Origin: Actinospineispora eucalypti | GTDB lineage: Bacteria; Actinomycetota; Actinomycetes; Mycobacteriales; Pseudonocardiaceae | Direction of reading: 5' to 3' | DNA: 64,000 bases | NCBI GenBank assembly: GCA_014208095.1 | Contig: JACHMT010000001.1 | Coordinates: 3,038,001 to 3,102,000 of the forward strand | Shown here: one piece after another, positions 33,908-43,049 of the stretch | Layout: each line of letters begins with the position of its first letter | How positions within the stretch are numbered: the first letter of the stretch is position 1 | The notes under the pieces: model-generated | Databases searched by the model: none | Told to the model about the DNA's origin: nothing | Seen by the model: only the letters and a program-made list of their open reading frames with translations | Made by a program: the position numbers and the translations under genes

Positions 33908-35253
33908 ACATCATACGCTAACAGCACGAAGACGGCCCAGGTCACGACCGGTGCGGTGACCACCATCGCCGCGCCCCAAACCAGGAGCAGCCGGAAGGCG
34001 CGCGGCCGGCTGGCCTCCGGCAACCCGGCCAGGACCAGGGCGCCGTTGGTGGAGAACGGCGACGCGTCAACGACCGTGACGGACGCCGACAGCGCCACCG
34101 CGAAACCGGGAGTGCTGATCGCGCCGCCGGCGAGCAGGGGCAGCGACAGCGGGATGACCGCGCCGAGGGTGCCGGTGCTGGAGGCCACCGACGACACCAG
34201 GGCGGCGAGGAGCAGGATGAGCAGCGCGCCCAGCAGGGGCGACTCCAGCTTCGCGATCGCGTGCCCCACCATCTCGACGGTGCCGATCCGCCGCAGGGTC
34301 GCCACCAGGGTCAGGATGCCGCAGATCAGCAGAATGACGTCCCAGCTCACCTTGCGCATCGCCGTGGCGGACGAACCGGGAAAGGCGAGATGCAGGGCGA
34401 CCGCCAGCACGGTGGCAAGCACGCCGACGTCGAGCTTGAGGACGATCGCCCCGGCCGCGACGAGCCCGAAGGCGACGAGCGTGGCCCCGATGACCGGCGT
34501 GCGGCGCTCCCCTTCGCGCGCCACCTGCGCGGGTGCGGCCACCACCCGTCCGCTTCCGGCGGGCACCTCGGCATCCCCCGCTGTCGGCGCCGGGTCGCGC
34601 CGCGACTCGTCGGCGGCGGCTGCGGGAGTGCCGGAGCCCGTGTGGTCGCCCGACGCCCGTCGCTTGCGGAAGATGAGCAGCAGGATCAGGCCGAGAACGG
34701 CGTTGTACAGGAAGTTCCCGAGGAAGAGCAGCCCCGGGTCGACGGTCAGGCCGTTCCGTTGCATCGTCGCGGTGACGATCACCGCGGCCGGGTTCACCGG
34801 TGAGAAGGCGCCTGCGGTCGTGCCGTGCACGACCAGCAGACCGGCGAGGACCGGGCTGATCCCGTTCCGCTCGGCGATCCTGGCGGCGGTCGGCGCGAGC
34901 AGGGCGACCGCGGCGGGGCCGGCCGCGCCGATGGCTGTCGGAACGGCCGAGAGCACGAAGATGACCACCGGGATGGCGCCGCGGCGTGTGCCGACGGCCC
35001 TGGTGGCCGCGGTGACGACCCAGTCGATCGTGCCGTTGCTGGTGGCGATCCCGAACAGGTAGGTGACGCCGAAGAGGACCAAGAACAGGTCGGCCGGGAA
35101 TCCGGACAGGAGGGTGTTCAGGTCCTCGTGGGCGAGCCAGAGGCCGAGGGCGAAGCTGCCGACCAGGGCCAGCGCGCCCAGGTTGACCTTGGTCAGGGTT
35201 CCGACAACGAAGACGGCGAGGAGGACCAGGGCGCCGGCGATCTGGATGCTCAT
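33904..35253 (-). CDS. MatC-type dicarboxylate carrier, second copy
   Basis: A 449-residue membrane protein, a clear relative of the 24423 carrier. It shares the N-terminal VNLGALALVGSFALG and FPADLFLVLFGVTYLFGIAT, a long charged loop at about 205-260, and the C-terminal VVDASPFSTNGALVLAGLPE. ATG 35253 (MSIQIAG) is chosen for GGAGGG 5 nt upstream; the frame is open to 35280. TCATACATACGAC lies 24 bp upstream of the start. Two such carriers in 10 kb suggest uptake of two related acids. Confidence 0.85.
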   Translation of the reverse strand: MSIQIAGALVLLAVFVVGTLTKVNLGALALVGSFALGLWLAHEDLNTLLSGFPADLFLVLFGVTYLFGIATSNGTIDWVVTAATRAVGTRRGAIPVVIFVLSAVPTAIGAAGPAAVALLAPTAARIAERNGISPVLAGLLVVHGTTAGAFSPVNPAAVIVTATMQRNGLTVDPGLLFLGNFLYNAVLGLILLLIFRKRRASGDHTGSGTPAAAADESRRDPAPTAGDAEVPAGSGRVVAAPAQVAREGERRTPVIGATLVAFGLVAAGAIVLKLDVGVLATVLAVALHLAFPGSSATAMRKVSWDVILLICGILTLVATLRRIGTVEMVGHAIAKLESPLLGALLILLLAALVSSVASSTGTLGAVIPLSLPLLAGGAISTPGFAVALSASVTVVDASPFSTNGALVLAGLPEASRPRAFRLLLVWGAAMVVTAPVVTWAVFVLLAYDV

Positions 35254-35276
35254 CGAGTCCCTCCGACTGTCACACA

Positions 35277-35289
35277 TCATACATACGAC
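35277..35289. promoter_or_regulatory. TCATACATACGAC box upstream of the second MatC operon
   Basis: TCATACATACGAC carries TCATAC overlapping CATACGA, 24-36 bp upstream of the carrier start. It matches the TCATAC core of the boxes at 25859 and 31405 and the complement of the pair at 25951. A similar string at 33904-33917 overlaps the carrier stop and the CoA-transferase start and may be only coding sequence. Confidence 0.4.
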
Positions 35290-35515
35290 ACACTAACGAG
35301 AGCAGTCAAGAGGCATTGCTGTTGCTACTGAACTTGTCTTACATCGGAATATAGCTCGTGCGGCGGCTGTTCTGTCGGACAAAGACGATATGTGATGGTC
35401 AGTTCAACGAGAGATGTGCTCCCAGAGAGGGCTGGTTGGCGAGCTGCTCGTCCCGGGCGAGTGGAATGATCGGGCATAGCGGAGCGGAACATCGAGCGGG
35501 TGCGGAAGGTACGCG

Positions 35516-36838
35516 TTGTCGGATACGCACGGGGCATGGGTGGTGCGCCTGGACACCGACGGGGGGCCGGGCGCGCTGGAACCGACCTGTTCCGCGGCCA
35601 CCGTGCAGGAGTTCGAGCTGCCCCTGGGGGCGGGAGCCGTCCGGTGGGCGGTCCGGTCGGCGGCCGCGATCACCGAGACGGTCGCGGCGTTGCTGCCGTC
35701 GTTCAGTGACGTCCCGGGAGCCCGCACGACCCTGCGAATGGGAGTCGAGGGTGGCGTGCTCGGCATACTGGCGAGCATTCAGGGAAGCACTCCGGTGGAC
35801 CCCAAGCGCACCCCGGAGGCCGAGCAGAGTGCACGGGACTTCGTGCATCGCGGCATCCCGCTGGTCGATGTGTGGTCCGGGGTCCGGTACGCCCACCGGG
35901 AGCTCCTCGGGCTGCTCATCGAGTTGGTCACCACGCTGGTTCCGGCGGACCGGGCCGCCGCCGAGATCGCGCACGCCACCCGGCTGAGTTTCGAGTTCGT
36001 GGACTCACTGGTGCGGGACCTCGGCGCGGCGTACTCGTCGGAGACCGAACGCTGGCACGCCACGGCGGCCGCCGTCCGCGAGGAGCTCGTGCGGGCCGTG
36101 CTGGATGAGGCGCCGGTGGACCTGAACGCGGCCGTGACCACGCTGCGGTACCGGTTGGCGAACCGCTACCACCTCGCGCTGGTGCTCTGGCCGGAGGACG
36201 TCTCGACCGACCGGGTGGCGACCTACCTGCAGGATGCGGCGGTGGGCTATCTGGCCGCCGCGGGTGCGCAGGAGACCTTGCTGGTCCCGCAGGGGCGGGC
36301 GCGGTTGTGGGCGTGGGGAAACCGGCCTACCCCGTTCGAGCCCGAAGCCGAACCCCGAGCACGGCGGTCGCCGGAGCCAGGGCGCCGGGCGTTGCCGGAA
36401 GGCGTGCGCATCAGTGTCGGCACCCCGGAACGTGACGTCGCCGGGTTCCGGCATGGGCACGCCGATGCCGTCGAGGCATACCGGGTGGCACAGGCTTTCC
36501 GCCACCTCGACGCGGCGGTGGTGCACTTCGCCGCCGTGGAACTACTCGCGCTGGTCACCGAGGACGCCGCTCGGGTAAGCAGGTTCCTCGCCCGCGAACT
36601 CGGTGGACTGGCCGCCGGCGATCCGGCCACCCGGGACCTGCGCCGCACCGTCCGCGTTTACCTGGACTCGCACAGCGCGCAGACCGCCGCCGGCCGCCTC
36701 TTCGTGGCGCGCAATACGGTGAACTACCGGCTCCGCCGGGCCGAGCAGCTGCGCGGGCGGCCACTCACCGAGCGCCAGCTCGAACTCGGCGTCGCCCTCA
36801 TGCTGGCCGAGGCCACCCAGCAGGCGCGACCGTCGTGA
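35516..36838 (+). CDS. PucR/CdaR-type transcriptional regulator
   Basis: A 440-residue regulator with the C-terminal PucR helix-turn-helix: RRTVRVYLDSHSAQTAAGRL, FVARNTVNYRLRRAEQLRG and LTERQLELGVALML (about 375-430). A sensory-like N-terminal half and a GGDEF-like middle (ISVGTPERDVAGFRHGHADA) precede it. The start is TTG 35516 with GGAAGG upstream. PucR-type proteins usually activate catabolic genes on sensing substrate. It is the only regulator near the 36.8-45.5 kb genes and is a good candidate for the repeated promoter module at 38120 and 41844. Confidence 0.85.
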   Translation: MSDTHGAWVVRLDTDGGPGALEPTCSAATVQEFELPLGAGAVRWAVRSAAAITETVAALLPSFSDVPGARTTLRMGVEGGVLGILASIQGSTPVDPKRTPEAEQSARDFVHRGIPLVDVWSGVRYAHRELLGLLIELVTTLVPADRAAAEIAHATRLSFEFVDSLVRDLGAAYSSETERWHATAAAVREELVRAVLDEAPVDLNAAVTTLRYRLANRYHLALVLWPEDVSTDRVATYLQDAAVGYLAAAGAQETLLVPQGRARLWAWGNRPTPFEPEAEPRARRSPEPGRRALPEGVRISVGTPERDVAGFRHGHADAVEAYRVAQAFRHLDAAVVHFAAVELLALVTEDAARVSRFLARELGGLAAGDPATRDLRRTVRVYLDSHSAQTAAGRLFVARNTVNYRLRRAEQLRGRPLTERQLELGVALMLAEATQQARPS

Positions 36839-36870
36839 CCGCGACCCCGGTCAGATCGGCACGGTCGCGG
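36839..36870. terminator. Hairpin between convergent genes
   Basis: CCGCGACC (36839-36846) and GGTCGCGG (36863-36870) can pair as an 8-bp GC-rich stem with a 16-nt loop. It lies at the meeting point of the PucR gene and the convergent monooxygenase gene, and overlaps the last codons of the latter. There is no T run. Confidence 0.35.
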
Positions 36871-38047
36871 GGTTGTAGCTGAACAGCCCCCGGGCAGCCG
36901 CGGTGTTCCCCGGGCCGGGCCGGTCGCCGGCCACACCCTGGTGGTGCCGGGCCTGTTCGCGGGACGCCAGCTGCAGCCCGTTCGCGCGCTGCTTGCGCGC
37001 CGCCTCGTAGCGCGCGAATCCCTGTTCTAGATCCGGGGTGGCGGCCAGGGCACGGCCGAGCACGAGCCCGTCCTCGATCGCGATACAGGCGCCCTGCCCG
37101 AGGAATGGCAGGAACGGGTGAGCCGCGTCGCCGAGCGTGGCCACCCGGCCACTGGTCCAGGTGTCCAGCGGGTCGCGATCGCGCAGGCCCCATTTGTAGA
37201 GCGAGCCGGGCGGGACAGCGTGGATCAGCTTGCGCACCGGCGCGGGGAAGTCGGCGAACTGGTCCAGGAACTCCGCGGGCTCCGCGGGGATCGACCAGCC
37301 TTCGGCCTGCCAGTTCGGCTCCAGCACGATGCCGAGCAGGTTCATCAGCTCGCCCCGGCGCACCTCGTAGTGAATGAGGGTCCGGCCCCGGCCGACATAG
37401 AGCCGGTAGGGCGTGGCGATGATCTCCGCCGGGACCGCCGAGGCCGGCACGAGCGCCCGGAACGCGGTTTGCCCGGTGTAGGCGACTTCTTCGCGGCCGA
37501 AGACCACGGATCGCACCCGGGACGCGCCGCCGTCGCAGCCGATCACCGCGCCGGCCCGGATGCGCTCGCCGTTGCCGAACCGCAAGTCGACGCCTTCGGC
37601 GTCCTGTTCAAGGTGTTCGAACCGGTGGTTGAGCCGCACGCAGTCCGGGTCGCGCGCGAGGATGGCGTCCACCAGCGCGGCGTGCAGGTCGGCGCGGCGC
37701 GCATTGACGTAGGCCGCGCCGAACGCCGGCAGGATCTCCTCGGTCGGCGGACCCAGCTCAAGGATACGGCCGTCGGTGTCGCAGACCGCGTAGCGTGGCG
37801 CCGGGCCGGACGCGTCCACCACCCGCGGCCCCACCCCAAGGAAGTCCAGCGCATGCATTGCGTTGGGCGTGATGGTCACCCCCGCGCCGATTTCGCGCAG
37901 TTGGTGAGCCTGCTCGAAGACCGTCACCCGGAAGCCGAACCGCTGCAGTGCCAGCGCCGCGGTCAGGCCGCCTACGCCACCCCCGATGATGGCCAGCGGC
38001 TCGTCCGGCTCGCCGCTCCGGACTGGTGCCTCACGTCCTGACGTCAT
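36851..38047 (-). CDS. FAD-dependent monooxygenase (salicylate hydroxylase-like)
   Basis: A 398-residue group A flavoprotein hydroxylase. The FAD Rossmann motif AIIGGGVGGLTAALAL is near residues 18-33, the DG motif VIGCDGGASRVRS near 165, and the second FAD motif VATLGDAAHPFLPFLGQGAC near 290. These enzymes hydroxylate aromatic rings with NAD(P)H and oxygen. ATG 38047 has GGAGGG 7 nt upstream; a longer frame to 38215 enters the divergent promoter. It is divergently arranged from the aldehyde dehydrogenase gene. Confidence 0.88.
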   Translation of the reverse strand: MTSGREAPVRSGEPDEPLAIIGGGVGGLTAALALQRFGFRVTVFEQAHQLREIGAGVTITPNAMHALDFLGVGPRVVDASGPAPRYAVCDTDGRILELGPPTEEILPAFGAAYVNARRADLHAALVDAILARDPDCVRLNHRFEHLEQDAEGVDLRFGNGERIRAGAVIGCDGGASRVRSVVFGREEVAYTGQTAFRALVPASAVPAEIIATPYRLYVGRGRTLIHYEVRRGELMNLLGIVLEPNWQAEGWSIPAEPAEFLDQFADFPAPVRKLIHAVPPGSLYKWGLRDRDPLDTWTSGRVATLGDAAHPFLPFLGQGACIAIEDGLVLGRALAATPDLEQGFARYEAARKQRANGLQLASREQARHHQGVAGDRPGPGNTAAARGLFSYNPATVPI

Positions 38048-38119
38048 GGTCCACCCTCCGCCAGTCGGTCGATATGTCGTCTTATTATCGATATTTTGTG
38101 GTCTTGTGTCATGCCTCAT

Positions 38120-38190
38120 CGGGCGAAATCCGCGGGTGTTTTTGCCCGTCGCGGCGAGGAACGCCAGGTCGATGGAGTTCCAGACTGGTG
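38120..38190 (+). promoter_or_regulatory. Repeated promoter module, copy 1
   Basis: CGGGCGAAATCCGCGG (38120-38135), then a T-rich GTTTTTG, then TGGAGTTCCAGACTGG (38173-38188). The same blocks at the same 53-bp distance recur at 41844-41914 in front of the SnoaL-like gene. TGGAGTTCCA is itself a short palindrome. It lies directly upstream of the aldehyde dehydrogenase start, and supports ATG 38193 over an earlier ATG that falls inside the module. Confidence 0.6.
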
Positions 38191-38192
38191 CC

Positions 38193-39653
38193 ATGACGTT
38201 TCGTACGGCTCGCAACTACCTCGACGGTGAGTGGGTGAGTGGCCCGCTGGTGGCTTCGATCAGTCCGGCTACCGGGTCTGAATTGGGCCGTTTCGCCAAT
38301 GGTGGTGCGGCCGAAGCCGATCGCGCCGTCTTCGCCGCCCGGCGCGCCTTCGACCGGACGACCTGGGCGCATGACCGCCACCTGCGCGCGCAGGTGCTGA
38401 CCGAGTTGGCCGACCGGTTGGCGGCCCGGCGGGACGAGGTGATCAACGCCCTCGCCGTGGAGAACGGCAAGGTGCTCGCCGAGGCGACCATTGAGGTCGA
38501 CATGACGGTGCCCAAGCTGCGTTTCTACGCGGCGTTGGCCCTGAGCGATCTCGGCGCGGCCGGGGAGATCCGCCCCGACCTGTACTCCATGACACTGCGC
38601 CAGCCGGCGGGTGTGGCCGCGATCATCGTGCCGTGGAACTCGCCGTTGGTGCTCTCGGTGCGTTCGCTCGCGCCGGCGTTGGCGGCGGGTTGCACCGTGG
38701 CGATGAAGATGCCGGGCCAGACCGGGTTGTTCAACGGCATCCTGTACGAGATCTTCGCGTCCGCCCCGAGCCTGCCGCCGGGAGTGGTCAACGCGTTTAC
38801 CGAGACCGGCAACCTGGGCGCCCCGGCCCTGGTCGCCGATCCCCGGGTGAACGTGGTCAGCTACACCGGCAGCACCGAGGTGGGCCGGGTGATCATGGCC
38901 CAGGCCGCCCACAACCTCACGCGGATGTCCCTGGAGCTCGGTGGCAAGACCCCGATGGTCGTGTTCGATGACGCCGACCTCGATGTCGCGGTGCCGGTGC
39001 TGACCAAGGGCATCACGGTGCTCGGCGGCCAGTTCTGCATGGCCGGCAGCCGGATCCTCGCGCAGCGCTCCATCGCGGGTGAGCTGCGCTCCAGGCTCGC
39101 CGACTCGGTCGCGGCGGTGCGGATCGGGCCTGGTGACGACCCGCGTAGCGACATGGGGCCGCTGATCGATGTGGCCAACGCGGAGCGGGTGGACCGGCTG
39201 GTGGAGAAGGCGTTGAGCTACGCCACCCCCATCGTCCGGGGTGGTATCCCGGATGAACCCGAGTTCGCCGGCGGCGCCTACTACCGACCGGCTCTGTTGG
39301 AGGTGGACTCGCCGGACAACGACCTGGTGCGGCGCGAGCTGTTCGGGCCGGTGGCCACGTTCGAGACCTTCGATGACGAGGCGGACGCGATCCGTCTCGC
39401 CAATGCCACCGATTATGGCCTGGCGGCGAGTGTGTGGAGCCGGGATGCCGACCGGCCGCTGCGGGTGGCGCGGCGGATCGATGCCGGCACGGTCTGGCTG
39501 AACACCTGGGCGATCGTGGCCGACCAGTTCGAGGAGGGCGGCTTCAAGCACAGCGGCATCGGCCGGTTGAACGGGAAACAGGCACTGGAGGAGTTCCAGG
39601 AGACCAAGCACGTGGTGCACCCCGTCGTCCCGGTCTCATTGACCTCACACTGA
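38193..39653 (+). CDS. Aldehyde dehydrogenase family protein
   Basis: A 486-residue ALDH beginning MTFRTARNYLDGEWV. The catalytic Cys is in GGQFCMAGSRILA (about residue 281), the general-base Glu in MSLELGGKTPMV (about 248), and the cofactor loop is VSYTGSTEVGRVI. It oxidises an aldehyde to the acid. With the GMC alcohol oxidase and acyl-CoA synthetase nearby it fits an alcohol to aldehyde to acid to acyl-CoA route. It is followed by a SnoaL-like gene after 29 bp. Confidence 0.9.
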   Translation: MTFRTARNYLDGEWVSGPLVASISPATGSELGRFANGGAAEADRAVFAARRAFDRTTWAHDRHLRAQVLTELADRLAARRDEVINALAVENGKVLAEATIEVDMTVPKLRFYAALALSDLGAAGEIRPDLYSMTLRQPAGVAAIIVPWNSPLVLSVRSLAPALAAGCTVAMKMPGQTGLFNGILYEIFASAPSLPPGVVNAFTETGNLGAPALVADPRVNVVSYTGSTEVGRVIMAQAAHNLTRMSLELGGKTPMVVFDDADLDVAVPVLTKGITVLGGQFCMAGSRILAQRSIAGELRSRLADSVAAVRIGPGDDPRSDMGPLIDVANAERVDRLVEKALSYATPIVRGGIPDEPEFAGGAYYRPALLEVDSPDNDLVRRELFGPVATFETFDDEADAIRLANATDYGLAASVWSRDADRPLRVARRIDAGTVWLNTWAIVADQFEEGGFKHSGIGRLNGKQALEEFQETKHVVHPVVPVSLTSH

Positions 39654-39682
39654 GCAGCCGAAACCAGAGGAATGGACCCTCG

Positions 39683-40048
39683 ATGACCAGATCCCCCGCC
39701 GAACTCATGCGGCGCAATCTGCTCGAGGTCTTCGACGAACCCGACCCGGCTCGGCGGAGCGCGGTCATCGCCGAGACGTATGCCGAAGACGTCGTATGGC
39801 ACGAACCGGATCGGGTCATACACGGGCGCAAGGACTTCGAACGCCGCGCCGAGGAGTTGCGTGCCGAGAACCCGGACTGGACCTTCCGACCGGTAGGCCC
39901 CGCATCCGAGCTCGACGACATCGGCCACCTCGGCTTCGACTACGGCCCTGCCGGTAGCCCGCCGATGGCCAGCGGCATGGATATCGCACACACCAGGGAC
40001 GGCGTCATCGTCGAGCTCTACACGATCATCACCGAGATGCACCGGTGA
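39683..40048 (+). CDS. SnoaL-like (NTF2-fold) protein
   Basis: A 121-residue NTF2-fold protein with the family pattern YAEDVVWHEPDRVIHGRKDF near residue 33 and HTRDGVIVELYTIITEMHR at the end. This cone-shaped fold houses small isomerases, cyclases, hydratases and dehalogenases, so the reaction is open. ATG 39683 follows the ALDH gene in the same operon. It converges with the acyl-CoA synthetase gene, 26 bp away. Confidence 0.78.
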   Translation: MTRSPAELMRRNLLEVFDEPDPARRSAVIAETYAEDVVWHEPDRVIHGRKDFERRAEELRAENPDWTFRPVGPASELDDIGHLGFDYGPAGSPPMASGMDIAHTRDGVIVELYTIITEMHR

Positions 40049-40074
40049 GGTGCCGCCGGTAACGGGTCGTCGCG

Positions 40075-41742
40075 CTACGCGTGCCTGGTCTGTTCGGCGG
40101 CGGTCAGCCCGAGCAGTTCCACGGAACGTGCCCGCATCTCGACCTTGCGGACCTTGCCGGTGACGGTCATCGGGAACTCCTCCACGATCCGCACGTAGCG
40201 GGGGATCTTGTAGCGGGCCAGCCTGCCGTCAGCGAACGCGCGCAGCGCCTCGGCGGTCAGTGGCTCGGCGCCCGGGCGCATCCGGATCCAGGCGCACAGC
40301 TCCTCGCCGTACTTGACGTCCGGCACGCCGATGACCTGCGCGTCCAGCACGTCCGGGTGCGTGTAGAGGAACTCTTCGATCTCGCGGGGATAGATGTTCT
40401 CGCCACCGCGGATGACCATGTCCTTGATCCGCCCGGTGATGTTGATGTAGCCCTCGTCGTCCATCACACCGAGGTCGCCGGTGTGCATCCAGCGGGCGGC
40501 GTCGATGGCCTCGGCGGTCTTCTCCGGCTCCTCCCAGTAGCCGAGCATCACCGAGTAGCCCCGGGTGCACAGCTCGCCGGGGACGCCCCGGGGTACGGTC
40601 AGGCCGGTGTCCGGGTCGATGATCTTGGATTCCAGGTGCGGCAGCACACGCCCGACCGTGGCCACCCGGCGCTCCAGCGAGTCGTCCGCCCGGGTCTGGG
40701 TGGACACCGGCGAGGTCTCGGTCATGCCGTAGCAGATGCCCACCTCGGTCATGCCCATCCGGTTGATGACCTGCTTCATCACCTCCACCGGGCACGGCGA
40801 GCCGGCCATGATCCCGGTGCGCAGCGAGGACAGGTCGTAGGACTCGAAGTCCGACACGGCGAGCTCCGCGATGAACATCGTCGGCACACCGTAGAGCGAC
40901 GTGCAGAGCTCCTCGGCCACGGCGGCCAGTGTCAACTCGGGGTCGAAGCCGGGCGCCGGGATGATCATGGCGGAGCCGTGCGAGGTGGCCGCCAGGTTGC
41001 CCATCACCATGCCGAAGCAGTGGTAGAAGGGCACCGGGATGCAGATCCGGTCCTGCTCCGTGTAGCCGCACGTCTCGCCGACGAAGTAGCCGTTGTTCAG
41101 GATGTTGTGGTGGCTCAGCGTGGCGCCCTTGGGGAACCCCGTGGTGCCCGAGGTGTACTGGATGTTGATCGGGTCGTCCGGGCTGAGGCTCGCCCGCGCC
41201 TCGGCCAATCGGGCCCGGTCGCCGCTGGCCGACCCGGTGGCCAGCGCGTCCCACTCCGGCGAGTCCAGCAGGACGACCTGCTCAAGCTCCTGGCAGCGCG
41301 GTCGCACCTCGGTGATCATGCCCGCGTAGTCGGACGTCTTGAACGCGGTGGCCGCGACGAGCAGCCGCACGCCGGCCTGGTTGAGCACGTACTCCAGCTC
41401 GTGTGTGCGGTAGGCCGGGTTGATGTTCACCAGGATCAGGCCGAGCTTCGCGGTGGCATACTGCACCAGCGTCCACTCCGAGCGGTTCGGCGCCCAGATC
41501 CCGACCCGGTCGCCCTTGGTCAGGCCGGTGTCCAGCAGCCCCAGCGCCAGCGCGTCCACGTCGGCGACGAACTCCCGGTAGCTCCACCGCCGGCCGGTGC
41601 TCACCTCCACCATCGCGTCCCGGTCTCCGAAGACGGCGGCGGTGCGGTCCAGGTTGTCGCCGATGGTGTCGCCGAGTAACGGCTGTTCGGAGCTGCCGGA
41701 GGCATAGGACGGCACAGCGGGTGTCACACGTTCTGGGGTCAT
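40075..41742 (-). CDS. AMP-binding acyl-CoA synthetase
   Basis: A 555-residue adenylate-forming enzyme. The P-loop is [20 protein letters not shown] (about 195-214), followed by [34 protein letters not shown] and [15 protein letters not shown]. The C-terminal catalytic Lys is in [15 protein letters not shown]. It activates a carboxylic acid with ATP and CoA; length and motifs fit the fatty-acyl or medium-chain type. ATG 41742 has GGAGG 7 nt upstream. It is divergent from the SnoaL-PEBP-GMC operon. Confidence 0.9.
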   Translation of the reverse strand: MTPERVTPAVPSYASGSSEQPLLGDTIGDNLDRTAAVFGDRDAMVEVSTGRRWSYREFVADVDALALGLLDTGLTKGDRVGIWAPNRSEWTLVQYATAKLGLILVNINPAYRTHELEYVLNQAGVRLLVAATAFKTSDYAGMITEVRPRCQELEQVVLLDSPEWDALATGSASGDRARLAEARASLSPDDPINIQYTSGTTGFPKGATLSHHNILNNGYFVGETCGYTEQDRICIPVPFYHCFGMVMGNLAATSHGSAMIIPAPGFDPELTLAAVAEELCTSLYGVPTMFIAELAVSDFESYDLSSLRTGIMAGSPCPVEVMKQVINRMGMTEVGICYGMTETSPVSTQTRADDSLERRVATVGRVLPHLESKIIDPDTGLTVPRGVPGELCTRGYSVMLGYWEEPEKTAEAIDAARWMHTGDLGVMDDEGYINITGRIKDMVIRGGENIYPREIEEFLYTHPDVLDAQVIGVPDVKYGEELCAWIRMRPGAEPLTAEALRAFADGRLARYKIPRYVRIVEEFPMTVTGKVRKVEMRARSVELLGLTAAEQTRHA

Positions 41743-41843
41743 GATCCGTCCTCCGTCAACTGTTCGGTATCGGCGGCCGACCGCCGCGCACTGGACGAGG
41801 ACCCTCTTCTATCAAGACAGTTCGCGACCGCACCATGCCGCGA

Positions 41844-41914
41844 CGGGCGAAATCGGCGCGCGATTTTGTTTGGTCTGCGCAAGAACACGACGCCCGTGGA
41901 GTTCCACACTGACT
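41844..41914 (+). promoter_or_regulatory. Repeated promoter module, copy 2
   Basis: CGGGCGAAATCGGCGC (41844-41859), a T-rich ATTTTGTTTG, then TGGAGTTCCACACTGA (41897-41912), at the same spacing as copy 1. It lies 61 bp upstream of the SnoaL-like gene at 41975, in the divergent region with the acyl-CoA synthetase gene. Confidence 0.6.
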
Positions 41915-41974
41915 TTGATCCAGTTCTCGGTAAGGCCCTCGAATCGCGCGGTCAAACACATCAGAGGAGAGTTG

Positions 41975-42496
41975 ATGCAGACCGAGGTAGACCACACCTA
42001 CGGTGGCCGCCCTGACACGGAGTTGACCAGAGAGCAGATCGTCGACCGAAACCTCCATGTCGTCGAGGCGCATTTTCACAACGAGAATCCCGATACGGTG
42101 GACAAGGCGGTTGCCCTCTACGCCGACGATATTTCTTGGGAAGCCCCGTCACGTGGTGTCGTCATGAATGATCGTGATGAGATCCTGAAGGCCTATCACG
42201 GCATTTTCCGGACTATTCGCTATAACCGCGTGACCTCGCTGAGACGCTTCGCTACCGAGACTCATGTCTTCGACGATCAGATCGGCGAAGTGACCGTCGT
42301 GGGGACCGAGATGACGAACTTGCCCTATCCGCCGGGAACGAAGGTCAACTGCCGTCTCGTGCACCTGTTCGAGATGAAGGACGGCAAAATCACCAGCGAG
42401 ATCGCGTACGAATTGTGGCGTGAGGCCGATAGCCCCGTCGCGGTGGATTTCGTTCCCCAGGGATCACACGTGGAGGTCTTCGGGGGAGTTGCATGA
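41975..42496 (+). CDS. SnoaL-like / NTF2-fold protein
   Basis: A 173-residue protein with an NTF2-like core: [20 protein letters not shown] near residue 47, then [15 protein letters not shown] and [26 protein letters not shown] precedes ATG 41975. The stop overlaps the PEBP start (ATGA), so it is cotranslated with the PEBP and GMC genes. Enzyme or binding role unknown. Confidence 0.75.
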   Translation: MQTEVDHTYGGRPDTELTREQIVDRNLHVVEAHFHNENPDTVDKAVALYADDISWEAPSRGVVMNDRDEILKAYHGIFRTIRYNRVTSLRRFATETHVFDDQIGEVTVVGTEMTNLPYPPGTKVNCRLVHLFEMKDGKITSEIAYELWREADSPVAVDFVPQGSHVEVFGGVA

Positions 42497-43038
42497 CCAC
42501 GGCGTCGCGGCCACCGGGACCCTACGATCTGCTGCCCGATCTGCCGTCGTTTTCGTTGCTCAGCACCGATATCTCGGACGGCAAGCGGCTGCCCGATCGG
42601 CACGCCAGCGGCGCTTTCGGGGTCGAGGGCGGCGAGGATGTGTCTCCGCAACTGTCCTGGTCCGGGGCGCCGGTCGGCACCCGGAGCTACGCGGTGACCT
42701 GCTACGACCCGGACGCACCGACCGGCAGCGGGTTCTGGCACTGGGCGGTGGCGAACATCCCGGTGGGCATCACCGAGCTGCCCAGCGGGGCCGGTGGCCC
42801 GGGCAGCGTTGACCTGCCGGCGGGCGCGCTCACGCTGGCCAACGACGCCGGGATGAAGGGCTTCGTCGGCGCGGCTCCGCCGCCCGGGCACGGCGAGCAC
42901 CGCTACTACTTCACCGTGCACGCGGTCGATGTGCCCGCGCTGGAGCTGCCCGAGGACGCCACGCCGGCCTTCCTCGGTTTCAACCTGTTCTCCCACACCG
43001 TGGCCAGGGCCAGCGTGGTCGGCACGTTCGACCGTTAA
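42493..43038 (+). CDS. PEBP (YbhB/YbcL, Raf kinase inhibitor-like) family protein
   Basis: A 181-residue phosphatidylethanolamine-binding-protein fold. The family signatures are [20 protein letters not shown] (about 75-94), [20 protein letters not shown] (about 117-136) and [13 protein letters not shown]. No signal peptide is visible, so it is cytoplasmic. PEBP proteins bind anionic ligands; their bacterial roles are poorly known. It is embedded in a catabolic operon between a SnoaL-like protein and a GMC oxidoreductase. Confidence 0.88.
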   Translation: MTTASRPPGPYDLLPDLPSFSLLSTDISDGKRLPDRHASGAFGVEGGEDVSPQLSWSGAPVGTRSYAVTCYDPDAPTGSGFWHWAVANIPVGITELPSGAGGPGSVDLPAGALTLANDAGMKGFVGAAPPPGHGEHRYYFTVHAVDVPALELPEDATPAFLGFNLFSHTVARASVVGTFDR

Positions 43039-43049
43039 GCGGGCAGCAG

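Noticed and set aside
33904..33917. TCATACATCATACG as an operator
   Set aside because: It overlaps the carrier stop and the CoA-transferase start inside an operon, so coding constraint explains it as well.
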